This document shows positions 12,507-25,900 of a stretch of DNA of 64,000 nucleotides, piece by piece (positions within the stretch are counted from its first letter, which is position 1; the number at the start of each line of letters is the position of its first letter). The notes under the pieces are model-generated. The model made no database searches. It saw nothing but the letters and a program-made list of their open reading frames with translations, and was not told the DNA's origin. The translations under genes were made by a program, and so were the position numbers. Origin of the DNA: Echinometra lucunter (Eukaryota > Echinodermata > Echinoidea > Camarodonta > Echinometridae); the NCBI GenBank assembly GCA_029962745.1, contig CM057154.1, positions 1,086,955-1,150,954 on the forward strand. Direction: 5' to 3'.

Positions 12507-15500
12507 GGCTACTCAAAAATTGGGCCAGCTTCAATATCTCAATTAATTGTAGATTTTGATGGTGAAGTTCTGTGAAAGATATAAAAACCTAATAATTACA
12601 TCTACGTAAGTCTATGCCTATTATTATAAATATGTTCAATTACGAACATTCTTCCCAAGCTACATGTGGCGCACCCAGATGTTGTGTGTCTGGACAGGTT
12701 GTGTATACGGACAGTCGAATTAAAACATCCGTTTAACAATGATAACATGTTTAACAATAATTCTTCATCAACAATTCAAACTCAAAGAAGTTTAACAGTT
12801 ACAATCAATCCCGGCAATCAATACTAGACCCAGTGTAACTTGTTGTGTTTTGGTGTTAACGTTACACAATACTATCAGAACAAATAGTCTACTGATGATG
12901 GTTAGTGCTATTTAATGAATAGTTTTTGTTGAATCGAAAGACAAAAGAGAAGGCTTCATTTTTGTTAAGCGTCTGGACTCCAGACACATGACCCCCCCCC
13001 CCCCCCCTCCTATTGTATTGTTCACCAGGCCAGGGCCCAGGTCCAGTGCAAAAGCGAGTCTCGCCGGTTACCCGCTTCCAAACAAGCCTCAAGCCAGCGC
13101 CGCGCCGTCTACAAACGCCCGCTCGATCGGCCTATGTCAGCTGTGAGTCCAGAGTCCAAACTCTTCGGGGAGAATCATCGCAACTCATCAACAATTGTGA
13201 ATTAATTCTTCAATCCTTTCAATATTCAACCCGCAAAAGAGAGACAAAGGCGAAACGTATAATACTCTTACCAAAACTGTCTATAGTCGTGTTAAAGTCG
13301 TAATGCATACCTCGACAAAGTTGAATTTTCCTTACCAGTTGGTGATAATAAAAGCTGACTAATCAATCAACAAATATTTTTAAGTGAAACCGCCCTCTTT
13401 CGTGCAGTGGTCGAGAGTGCATGCAGCTGTGTGTGGGCGCGGCTTCAAAACAGTAGTATGTTACGCAACTTTGAAGTTGAAATCATTGTGAATCACCTTT
13501 AGTCAGTTCTTCAGTTCAGTTCAGTTCAGTTCAGTTTATTCCACTCTAAGCAAACAGATCATACATAGTACATAAAAGTTCGATACATATGCATATATTG
13601 ACAATGGTAAAGAAGGTCATCTACAAATCTGTATATTGTAGTAGTATACCAGAGAAGGCGGAGAAAGCACTCTCAGTAATGATGTGTGAATTCCACTTTG
13701 TTTGCTTGCAGCATGCATGAAACTATTGTAAATATATCGTGGGTGGGGCAGAGATGAATCGATCGATATTCAAAAATGTTTAGCCTGGGTTGCTTGCTAT
13801 GATTTTAAACCTCTTTTTGTCAATCTTGATTATAAAATCATTATGCAACATCTAATCATCTATATCATTTACTGTGCTTATTCTTGTTGCATTCCAGTGG
13901 TCACAAGGGTAATTTAGTAAATCATAAGTCATTGGTCACTTTTATTAGTCCATCTTTTGTCAATTGGATGTCCTTGGCATCCTCAAAATGAAAATGCTTT
14001 GACATGAGATATGTTTACTCATTTACTCAAAGTTTATGAATAGGCTACTACTTTGACAAAGGTTGTACTAGATCAAGGTAAAATTAACAACTCTCATAAA
14101 AAGACCAGGACAAGGCATTCATTACACAGTCCACAATTTTCTAAATCATTTTTCAGTTACAAATGACCAGCAAACTCTGAAAGCTACGTGTCCTTTTACA
14201 TTCGTGATATATTTCATTTTGGAAAAGCATATCCATGTTCCAGTTATTTGCAGCAGCAAGCGGGAAATATGAGGGAATACATGACGTTCGTTAAAAAAAT
14301 TCCTGACTACTGAACTGAATCGGACGGGGTTTTCACTGACTGGTGGAAAGAATTGTCATTCTAATGATCTAGAATTACCTTTAATACTGCGCGATGATTT
14401 CTTTATAAATGAGTCGATGGCTAAAGACCCGGGTTTATTCATTTATTTATCTATTTTATCTATTTTATTTATCTATTTTGTTTATATATATATATTTTTT
14501 TGGGGGGGGATACAAATGCTCATGCTTATTAAATCTCATAATACACTTATTCAAAAGTCAGTGATTTGGTTCAAGCATGAAGTCTTTGATTTGAAAAACC
14601 TATATTCCATTTTGTCAAAATGACCAGAAACCTAGTCATTTTCACTAGAATCCGAGTCAATTTTGACCGTTGGCTCTACATTAAATCGATTAGAATTCTG
14701 GTCATTTTGACTAGAAATGGTGCAAGTGCCCGGCTGATCCGGTAATCTAGTCAAATCTGACTATGATTGTTTCAGTTAGAGTGCAGGGGTCACGTCCCCA
14801 TATCCATCCGGCCAACCCCCCCAAAAAAAATAAGGGTAGTGGACACAATAGGTTATGTATGTCCCCCCCCCCTCAAGAAAAAAAAAGCTGAGGACCTTTT
14901 TTTTTTTTTTTTTTTTCAGCAAATTTGGGGGTATGTCCCCCAAATTTTAAACCGAGGACCTTTTTTATTTCTTGTCTGCCAAATTTTGGACCGCGTTCCC
15001 CCGAAATAAGACAGACTGACGCCCCTGGCCATAAACTTGGAGGGGGGGGGGGGGGGGGGTCATGAAAACATTTGAAAAAGGGTATACAGATTTTTCAAAT
15101 GTCATTTCATTCATTGGTTATAGATACTGAACAACAACATGGGCTGATATTGTCTGTTTACAAAGCAGTAAAAAAAAAAAAAAAAAAAAAAAAAAGCATT
15201 AGAAATTCTACATAAAGATTACCAACATAAAATCTTCGTTAAGATTATCAACATGTAAACAAGTATCAATATCATAATGAAAATGATAAATATGAAGTAT
15301 CACATTATGATATTTCAAAGATGAAAATTAAGGGGAATTATAGGAGAGGGGTAGATGGCGATACAGAAAGTAAGGAGGATAGGGAATGAAATCGTTCATC
15401 CAATACTAGTTTAGCATCAAAATTATTTCGAAACGATTCATCAGTAATCTTTTTTTTTCTTTTATTTTCTTAGGATCATAAAAGGTCAGTCAACCACCCC

Positions 15501-16038
15501 TACCTCTGTGTTATACCACAGTAAACAAACATACCCCTCCCCCCCCCCCCCCCCGCCCTTATTGGCCTTCCATGAAAAATTGCTTTCTTATTTGTCCCAT
15601 GAAAGTTACCATTTGTAAAATTATCTTGTCGAACGTACGTCCTTCTAATGCTGTGGCTTGAAAAGAAGCACGTGGAATAATCCATCATCAAAAATCGGCG
15701 ATATCTGAATGTGAATCTAGGGTTTTAATGCTGAGATAAGCATTTTCTGATCATCGAGGATATTGTCCACCGATTCCCTGTATCTTGTGAGAGCTTGAAT
15801 CGTGTGAAGAAGTTCGAACATCGTCGTCGTCAGTTCGGACATTATAGTCTGCGCCTTTGAACCTGACCGGCACACTCGTCGAATTACTCGCCTCACTCTC
15901 AGGGTAGATCATCTATAGGAAAGCGGCGATCGCGAAGCTAGAGGTCTGCCGGCGTGCTCATATTCATAATTACTCTCGACGTCTCGCGTACAGACAGAAG
16001 TAGCACAACGCGAACTTTACAACTTTGCATTTGTCATC
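12507..16038. other. Divergent intergenic region between the zinc-finger gene and TIMM10
   Basis: This 3.5-kb region must hold the promoters of both flanking genes. A (TTCAG)n run at 13505-13537, next to TTTATTCCACTC, looks like the simple-repeat tail of an inverted non-LTR element (about 13505-13700). C/G homopolymers and G-rich repeat debris occur at 14500-15060 and 15535-15557. The last 300 bp before TIMM10 are CpG-richer and without repeats, as expected for a promoter. No further gene is seen. Confidence 0.5.
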
Positions 16039-16937
16039 ATGAATCAACAACAGCAGATTCAACTTCTAGCAGAATTAGAAGTAGAGATGATGGCAGATAT
16101 GTACAACAGGTGAGTCTGTCTTCTGCAGGCCAAGCCCAAGGCCCAAGAGCCATGGCACCCGTGCCGTAGATTCTAGGTCAAAACGGCGTTTTGAATAGCG
16201 AAACTAATTGCCGACGCGAACGCGAAATACATTGACTTGATCTTCTACAAAAGAGAAGAAAAGTTTTGATTTTACTTACCACCGACGTTCCTGAGGCTCC
16301 CAATTTTCCCCTTTCTGCTTCATATCAGATGAATGAACTGAAAATGGTGAATTTTAAGAAGAAAACTGACGCTTATCAGACTCGTATGTCGACAGCATGC
16401 CATCGAGTAACCAAGCAGTAGAAAGGCATGCTATGTAGTTTCGGTACAGACTTGTCACGTTTGTGGGACGAGGTCAATTCATTGGGCTTATGTCGAAAGG
16501 GTGCGTGCGCGGAGCGGGGAGGGAGCGGGGAGGGAACGGGGATGGCCGCACCCTTTCGAGTGAAGCCCCCCCGGTTGTCTCGAAAGGGTGGGTTGAGAGC
16601 GGGGAGCGAAATTAACGCACCTATTCGTGGAAACCGGGGGGGCTTGTCTCGAAAGGGTGTGTTAAGTAGTCTGATGTACCAGCCGTTTTTATAATGTAAG
16701 TACAAAAAAAAAATAGAAAAGAAAAGGAGATGGACGGATGGGGGTGTCCAAGGATCCCCCCTTTCTGTCTGCCAGAATATTATGGTGGGATGCATAAAAC
16801 AGGAGAAATGTGTGCCCCACACCTCCCACCCCCCCCCCCAAAAAAAAGTGAATAGGCATTTTGTTTATGAGTATTTTTACCCTCAAGAATGCAGTAGCAG
16901 TCTTATGCACCTACACACACACACACACGCACACACG

Positions 16938-16971
<34 letters not shown>

Positions 16972-19900
16972 CTTGTCTAATTTAGTTTTGATTGAAGTGC
17001 ACATGTTGTTTTGAGGCCGCGGACGCAAGGAAGGACGGTTGGACAGAGACACACGTACGCAGTCCGTTCATTCTCCTCACAAACTTCGTTCGGCGGGGGG
17101 GGGGGGGGGCAACAAAACGATCAACACTGAATACACTATTTTCTGGGAAGAAAGGGAAAGACAAAAAGAAACGAAAACTGTAATTATTTTGTTTGTTTAT
17201 ATTCTTTATTGAAAAAATAAAACAAATAACTTCAGGGCCACTTGGAAGACCAGTAATCATGATAGTAATCATGGAGGGAGAGAAATGAAAGCCCAAATGA
17301 AAGGCTTGCGAATACTAATGCCATATTACACCATGGACAAAATCAAATTAGCGAGTGCATTTTTCCTGCACAATGAAACTAAGATTAATGATTCTGATGA
17401 AGGCGTCTTGAAGTTTATTCTATAGGCTAAAACCATTTTTCTGAGACAATATGATTTTCAAATTTGGCTATTTTTGTATCAAAAGTGAATTTTTAGGTAG
17501 ATAGAAAATATTTTGAGTAGCTCACCCGGACTGCAACGGTTACGTAAAGAATGCTTATCTTTATTTTTCCTGAGGGCTTTGTGCTACAAAGCAAGAGCTG
17601 ATAATCTACCTGGGGAAGCCAAATCAAGGGAATTTTTCAGTATGTAAATTGTGACTTTTGAAATAGAAGGGTAAATCTTGAAAATGTCATTGCCTCTGAA
17701 AAACGCCTAAAGCGTTCTTGGTTTCATCTTGCTAGGAAAATAACTGCATACACAAAAATGTACATAACTTTTTGTTTCTGTCCCTTATTTTTTTATATAA
17801 ATGATCGTTCATGTTGCATTTTTTTCTGGGACAACATACTTAAGGAAGCCACCCCGTACAAACTATAACTAGAACTTCAACAACAAACAGCAAATTTGAA
17901 AAACAGGAACAAGAGCCATTAATAGCCCCAGAGCTTAAACACTAACACTTAAACACTTGCACTAAACACTCACCTAAGTATAAGGGGAAAATCTGGAACA
18001 AGCTTATATAAATTTCAGAAGAACGATTGAACATTTGATAACAAAACAACTTAAAAGGTATGACATTTTCATGAAACATTTCTGGAAACACCAATATAAA
18101 TGATGAGCCGATAGCCTTGCTACATGTACCTTCTTTATACTTAATAATTTTAACATTCAACTCTAATATGAAAATATATTCCAGTTTTTTTTTTTCCAAA
18201 GGAGCATAGAATGATAAATCCCTCCCTCCCCCCCCCCCCCCAAGTGCAGCTATAACCAAAGTTTGGGTGTACAGTGCATCCCAGGAAAAAGGAAGCCAAC
18301 AAACAAAGTTAATGTTTTCTGAAAACTGCAATGATTTGTCAGAAAAGGTTTACATTGTTAAAAAATTCAGTTTATCCTCTTTCGTTTGACATGATGTACT
18401 GGCCTTGCATGGCCAAGCACCAACCATTTGAAATGATGATGTCAAAAATTAATTTGCAGAGAATAGGAATTTAAGGGTCTGCAATGTTTCACAACAAAGA
18501 GGCATGTTTAAAGGACATTCATTAGCATTTCTTTTATCTCTTTTGTCATGCTTCTTCTACCTAAACTCCTTATTCTGACATGGATTAGCAAGTTTGAACT
18601 TGGTCAAACCAATTCAACGTGATTATTTATCATTTTATAGGTGCAAATCGAGTCTGACATGCATGAGTTCATATTGATCCTTTTCAGTCATACACTAATA
18701 TATCATGTGTTTGGTTGCAAATGAAAGATGGAGAAATGCTCTTGATAATAAAGTGTACATTTAAAATTAAATCTTGTGTGGCAATGAAGATATCTTGCTG
18801 ATAAAATCGGTAGCATTTTTTATTGGGATGCACTGTAATAGGACTAATGTCAAGTTATGCATTGTAACAGAAAACATAAAAACATTTGGATCCTTAATCT
18901 CAACTCCACATTTGATGGGCTATATAGTAGTTCGGATATGATTTTAAAAGTTGATGCTACAAAAGGTGATAAAACACACTGCACAAACTGTGATAAGAAT
19001 ATTAAAGTATAATGGTAATGTTGACCATTAAATAAAGAGTTTGTATTAAAACACCGATAATTGTAAATTTCTAAGTTTTTTAAATTAAGTGCATCATCAA
19101 ATAGACTAAAAAAAAAACCTTTTCACTGACATCACAGCCATTACATAAGACATATTTTGGAGAATAAAAAATATGATGAAAATATTACATACATGTATTT
19201 TCCTTGTTTTTCAGTAGCTTTGAGTGAAAATTTCTTGAATCGATAAATATATCAATTTTTTAATTCAAACTCTTCAAATAGTCTTACATTTGCTCAAAAC
19301 TTGGAAATAAGACTTCGCATTCACAAGAATGGTATTAATGACAGGGTTCCAAAGTAATTTACACACTCATTTGGCTCATGGTTTCAAAACTAGGCTGTCT
19401 GCACAGTAATATTTCAGGCTTGACAGTACAACCTTCACTTCCACAAGAATTAGGGTAAGAGGCCACTGTTAGCAACTGTTTGTGGCCAAATGTTAAATAA
19501 TTCAGACCTCATGTTCCAACATCAAGAATAATGAAATGATTGCAACTATTCCTTCTCAGAACAACACCATCTTTCCTACACGAAAAATCTATAGAATTTG
19601 ATATGAAAACCAAAACCTTACTGTACATGTGGTAAAGTAAAAAAAAAATTCTGCATAAGGTTTAGCCATGTTAAAGGGGAAGTTCAGTAGTGGTTCAGAA
19701 TTTTTGATAATCTTTTACCTCTGGGTAACCGTATGTTATTCCAGAGAAAGTATAATTTCTTGATTTCAGAACTTTTTGACAACCTTTTTTGCAATATAAC
19801 AGTAACAAATTTATGAAATAAATGCTTGTTATACAATCTATTTACTGAGCTCAAATTGGAGTGACAGACCCCCAGCATGGCATCGTCATTATGGCGATGT

Positions 19901-22900
19901 GATGCCAATGCATCAGGACTATTATCATGCATCTTGGAAAAGATAAGTCCTTGTGAACTTGCATCAATGAGTTATATCTCAAATCATAAAATATGCTACA
20001 CCCAGACCCCCAAATTTAGTATCTTTGTATTCAAATTTCTGCTGTTTCTGGATCAATGTTAAAAAAAAAAAAAAATCAAAAGAAAAAGACAAAAAATCAA
20101 TTCTGATAGGAGTTTCCAGTTAATAATGTTATTTTCTGTTGATGCTAGAGCACCCTCCATCCCACTATTGAATTTCCCCGTACGACATCTTGCAATGCAA
20201 ATACACATGAAACAATCGCAAACATGCTAAAGTTTTAGCTGTTCGAGGCAGTGCAATCAACTGATTCACTATACTGGACTGCCCTTATTTTAATGCAATT
20301 TAAGCATTTTGTTTATCCAGGCATTTATTGTGCCTGCGGCGGTGCATATCTCCTACACCAAGACCAAAACGACAAGGTCAAAGACTGCAAAAAAGACTAT
20401 AACACCGAAAATGAAAATAGCCCTAACATATATGACTACTACAAGTACGTGTATTACTTTTCAAAATTGGGTTTGCAACTTTGCATCAATATGCAAACAT
20501 AAAAATGATCCCACAAACAGGGAATTCAAATAGTTATCATTCACCTTTAAGGATTAGGTGAAAAGTTTCAGCATAAGTACACATGTAAAGATTGCTATAC
20601 TTTTCTTTGGTGTGCAGATACAGATGATTAACTGACAAATTTACTTTACAGTAGGAATCAAAGAATTCTCAAAGTATACATCTAAACCAATTACAATGCT
20701 ATCAATTTTGGCTCAGAGAATATCATAGCAGTTTGATACAAATCTAGCTGAATTCTTTGGATACTATTGATTTTCTAATATGAAATTAAATAATCATCTA
20801 TACAGCTAAAAACTGTCTGTCAATGATGCGGCAATACTCATTCACAGTTAACATGTTGCCCTACAGTAGTAAGGGTTCAATAAACATCAGAAGTTACAGT
20901 AGATCATTTGGCATCATAGATTTCTTATATATATCATCTATATAAGCCACAGAGCAAATGAGCATTCTTAATATATTTGGGCTAGTTCTGAAAGATATTG
21001 TAGTTCTCCCCAAGACAGCACATTCATGCTGACTTATGTTGATAACTCAGTACATGTCATAACTGCACGCAAATATATGCATTTCAATCGAAATGCTAGT
21101 GTTTATCTCACAAAGTAAGGAATACATGTATTTGTGTGCATGCAGGCTCATTCTACATTGATTAGATGCTCTACCAAATCAAATATCAGTATAAATGAGC
21201 AACATATATCAGAAATATACATGTATGGTTTTTGACACATCATTTAAACTAACAAACCTACAGTATATAGAGCAAAAAAAGGAAAATTACACAAGCCCTG
21301 CATGCATATTAATCGATGTTGATCAACAATTTTGGTTCATGATCAAACTAAAGAAAGCTAGAAACATGTAATTTGTATATTGACAGTGTGTAAGAACTAT
21401 GAAGTTATACAATACACTGTTTTTGTTGAATCAATCTATGTTCATTCCAAATTGTTCAAGCCTCCTCAAATGCTGCTCTGTCAATCGTTGTCTTACTTCC
21501 TCATGAAGTAAGATGTCACAGATTTGTGTCACAGGATATGTGATCCTTACACAGTCCATGCTCAGATGGTAGTATGTAGGCACTAAGTGGGTACTTTTCT
21601 TTAATTCCCCAGTGTTTCTATCAACCCATTCTCTCAAGTCCATCTTCCGTAGGATCAAATCTTTGGGTGGCACATTCATGTCATCATCAAAATTACGTTT
21701 GCAACCATAGCACCTACTTATTAGACCAACCTTTCTTCCCACAGTAAATGCTTGTGGGGAAAAGGGTGCTCGAACTACTTTTGTGACTGGACACCCTATT
21801 GTGTTATTAGCTCCCCTCCTCTTGGTTACTTTCTTTTTGCCACTTTGTGAACATTGCCTGTCAAGGACTTTGTTTAACAGGCTGACTGATGAGCTTTTGT
21901 TAGCCTTGCTATTTATGGCTACCAGGAAGTCAGCCAGGCAACCTCTCCATTCTGCGACTGCTAGAGTGTGTTCACAGAACCGATGTTCAAAAAAGACATA
22001 GGAGCGGCATTGAGATTCACAAATGAATCTGTTGCCTGTTGTCTTCTTCACTGAGACGTGGGTGCTTCCACTGAAACAAATGGTGCTATTTTGGTCATTC
22101 GGAAATTCTACAAGATTTCTGGATGAACCGAGAATGTTTTCAGCCTTATTCCAGACATCTGCTAGTTCTGAAGACGTAAAGCCACACACGCCACTTTCCT
22201 CTGCACTGATGGACAAACTCTTTGTTGTATCCAACAAGTGAGTTTGTTGGAGCACTTCATTTTTCTCTTTCATGGACATTTTCCTCCATTCTACAGGTGT
22301 CTTCTGTATAATGTCACATGCTGGATTCATCTCCCTATCTCCAATGCCAATTACCCGCCATCTCAAGCTCTTGATATTTGGCCCTGACAAAGTCCTGAAG
22401 ACTTTTGGCAAGCTGGTCCCAGCCTTTCTTCCCTCCAACCCATCTAGCCACCATTGCATTAATGGATTCCGCATCGTTTGTTGTAAAACTGGATGGCGGA
22501 TCTCCCAAACCAGCCTTCTGGCGCAAGCTTCTCAACATGCACTTCTTTACATCAGCTGACTTGTAACGAAGGAACCAGGTTGAAAATTTTGCTTCTCTTG
22601 GGTTTCCTCATGCTCTAGTGCATCCCACTGTGGGATCCAAGTAGCAAGGTTTTCCTCATATGCATCCTCTGTCATAGCATCTGAAAGTCCCTCATATCTT
22701 GTGTCTTCAACTTGCTCACCATAAATGGACCTGAGAATTCTTCTCACATTTTTCCTGACTCCCAAGTCTGCAAGTTTCTCTCACAGTTGCTTCTGTGATG
22801 GAGCATACACATGAGGTGTTCCGATTCACTGAAACTTGCACTCCCCTGAAGACCTTTGTATAACGCAACTTCACCATCTGTACCAAACAAGTTGACCTTT

Positions 22901-25900
22901 GCATTGACTGCTTTTGAAATCTCAGTGCCTAAATAGTTGTAAGATTCTTCATCTTTCTGGAATGAAGCAACATGGGACCAGGCATCAGTACAGGTCTACC
23001 GTTCGTTTTATTTCTGAAGTAATCATGACGATACGATGATATTGTTAGGAACATTGGTCCCAAGTCAAAAGTTGCATCGAACATCAATACTTTGTTGTTA
23101 TGGCAACAATTTCTTCTCAGGTCTTTGATTTGCTGCTCTGTGAAAAGTACACATCTCGGCATTGCACCTTTGTTTTTCACATGGGAGAACTCCACACTTT
23201 TCACAAATTCCCCACTTAGGTTCATCTTCAGTAATTCACTGAAATCTGATGTACTTCCTTTTACTACAGTATGTCTGTATATCTGCCTTGCATCTCGAGG
23301 AACTGAAGAAAAGGACTCCGTGTCTAGGCCACCATGCTTCTCATAGATATCAGTCATGATTTTTTGAGCTGAGGAACATTTAGTATTTTTGATGTCTTCA
23401 ATTAGTTCTTTCTTAGCTCGTATGTAGGGACGGTCTGATTTCTTTTGATTGCCATGTGGGCTGAGCAACAACTCTGTTCTTTCTCCCTTCCACTCATAGC
23501 GAATAAGACATACAGGGTGAACAGCTTCTTCACCATGTAGTTCATAAATTGTTCTCTGAAAGTTGGGTGTATCACGATGCTTGTAATATTTACGAATACA
23601 AGTGTATGTTTTGCCCTTTCTTCCTTTTCCCTCGGCTGTAACATTGTTGTTGCGATCCAAGGTGATTGTGCATTTTGATCTACTGCATTTGGCATATTTT
23701 CCGTTTTCGTCACAAGTGACATCTTCGGCATAACGCAGTTTAGAGGTATCCACTAGGAAAGACAGTTCTTCATCACAGCCCAATGGAATGGAGTGGTTAA
23801 CTTCTGTTGTTGGGAACAGAAGTTCTCTGGCCACCCTCTTACTATCTTTGAAAAATGCATCCCCTGCCTGAAATACATGCCATTTTTCTTTGTACATTGT
23901 CTGTCCATTGTTCGAACAGTCTTTTCTAGGTTGAAGACGTACTTGTGTGAATACATCATCTGATGAGTCAGAATCACTTGGGATCTCACATTTAACTGCT
24001 GTAACTTCAGACGAGTTTCTTTCAGAGAAAACATCAACACGTGAAGAGCAGGCTTCGTCTGTGTTCCTGTGAAGGAAATAAATATGATTAAATTGAAATT
24101 AAATAACTGAATTAAAAGTGCAATGCAGACATAGGCAATTTTCACACAAAATAAACTGAACCATATGGTGCCTTGCCCACTCCAGCAAAGCCTTTTGAGA
24201 GGAATGTTCCAAATTTGCAGATAAACTTTGACATTTGACATAACAGTTACAGGACAATTTTACCCCATAATACATCCAAAATTTATGTCAAATCTCATCC
24301 TAAGAACACACAAATGATTCTAGAATATAAATGTTCGATGAGAAAGCACTACTTAAACCTTGTCAATTTTCTTAATTTTCAGTTGCTAAAACATTTTTAT
24401 GAAGTCATGACATGTATTTAGAACAATGGCTCAACCTTCGCCAATTGAACTTTCAGTTTTAACATCACAAGACAAAAGAGACGGTCTTGGAATGACAGCA
24501 ATGGCAGCCTCCATGCATTCTTCGCAGAAACGCTTTGGTGACCAAAATCAAGAAAACAGACTTGCCTATTCTATTTTCCTATTGCTTTCTCATCGAGAAT
24601 CTGATATTCTAGAGTCATTTGTGTGTTCTTAAGATGACATTTAACATAATTTTGATATGAATTATGGGCGACTTGTTCTTTAACCCCCAAACATGTAAAA
24701 TTTCTTCTAGTGTATCTACTACTAATGTCATCTTGCAAGTAAAAGAAGTTTTTGCACAATAATACATGCTAATTTCTCATTCTGTCATTCCTTTTCATGA
24801 AATTGATTCTAAGTGTTGCATTCTTTAAGGGCAATTAAAAATGCGATCTTTGTCTTGCATAATTTCATTAGATTGATTTATTATTGTAAAAGGCACTGTT
24901 CAGCAATTCTTTTTTACAAAGTTTTAATAAATCTGAGCTGCATGGTCCTAAATGCTATCAATTTCTTTGGTAACAGGGGAAAAAAAATACAAGGGGCTCG
25001 GGGAGAATTCGTCCCCCAAAACGCCAAAAAGAGGCCTGGAAAACTAAAAAAAGAGCCCCTGAAATTCTAACAGGGTTCAATGTAAACTGTAATAAAATGT
25101 AAAAAATTTGGGTGGGTGGGCTCAAAGAGTAGCCCCGGAAATTTTTTTTTCCCCTGTTTGGTAAGTTGTAAAAACTGAAGCTCTGAAAATGTACTTTAAA
25201 AGCATCATTAAGTGCTTCAAGAGAGTGAAAATTGACAAGTGAACAGCTTCATCATGTACTTATTTTCCCCAATGACTACTAATGCACTGCCAGCTCATTT
25301 TCAGTGGTGATATTCAGTTATAAATTTCTTGATAATGACAGCATTAATTTCAAAACTTTTGCATTCTTGACTGTTTTAATATCGACCTTTCTGAATATCA
25401 TTATACAGCACTGACATCAAAGTTCAACAATTTTTTAAACTGTTCCTCCAAGTTGTTAAAAAGATCTGTAATAGTAAAAATTTGCTATGGAATAACCACA
25501 CTATCTGACAGGAGTTAATCAAAATGGGAGGAATACTTACTCCATACAATTAACATCACCAGGTGCCTCATCACTTTCATCTGAAGATATAACTATCACC
25601 CTGAAATTAAAGAAAAATAAATGAAAACATAATGTTAACATATTTTTCACAGCACTTATACATTATTAAATAATGGGTAATATAGGGTTACACGACCCAG
25701 ACCTCTCTTTTTGATACTCTTCTTTCTTCCTTTTTTTTCACTACTGGGGGCAGCCGCCCTCCTGCCTCCCACCCCCCCCCCCCCCGGTAGCGCCGCCCCT
25801 GCATACGGCCATGTGTTTGGAACTGGCCCCCCCCCCCCCCCCCAAGGTGGTTTCGTTACACTTTTCCAGCAATGCAGCTATCAAATTCAAAATGACTTAT

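Noticed and set aside
16376..16822. 148-aa and 88-aa frames at the left TIR
   Set aside because: They are translations of the TIR itself, and the mirrored TIR gives a matching artefact at 27840-28115.
20251..20533. Overlapping frames with Cys- or Lys-rich peptides inside the MULE-like element
   Set aside because: No recognisable domain or convincing splice sites, and two overlapping frames look equally plausible.
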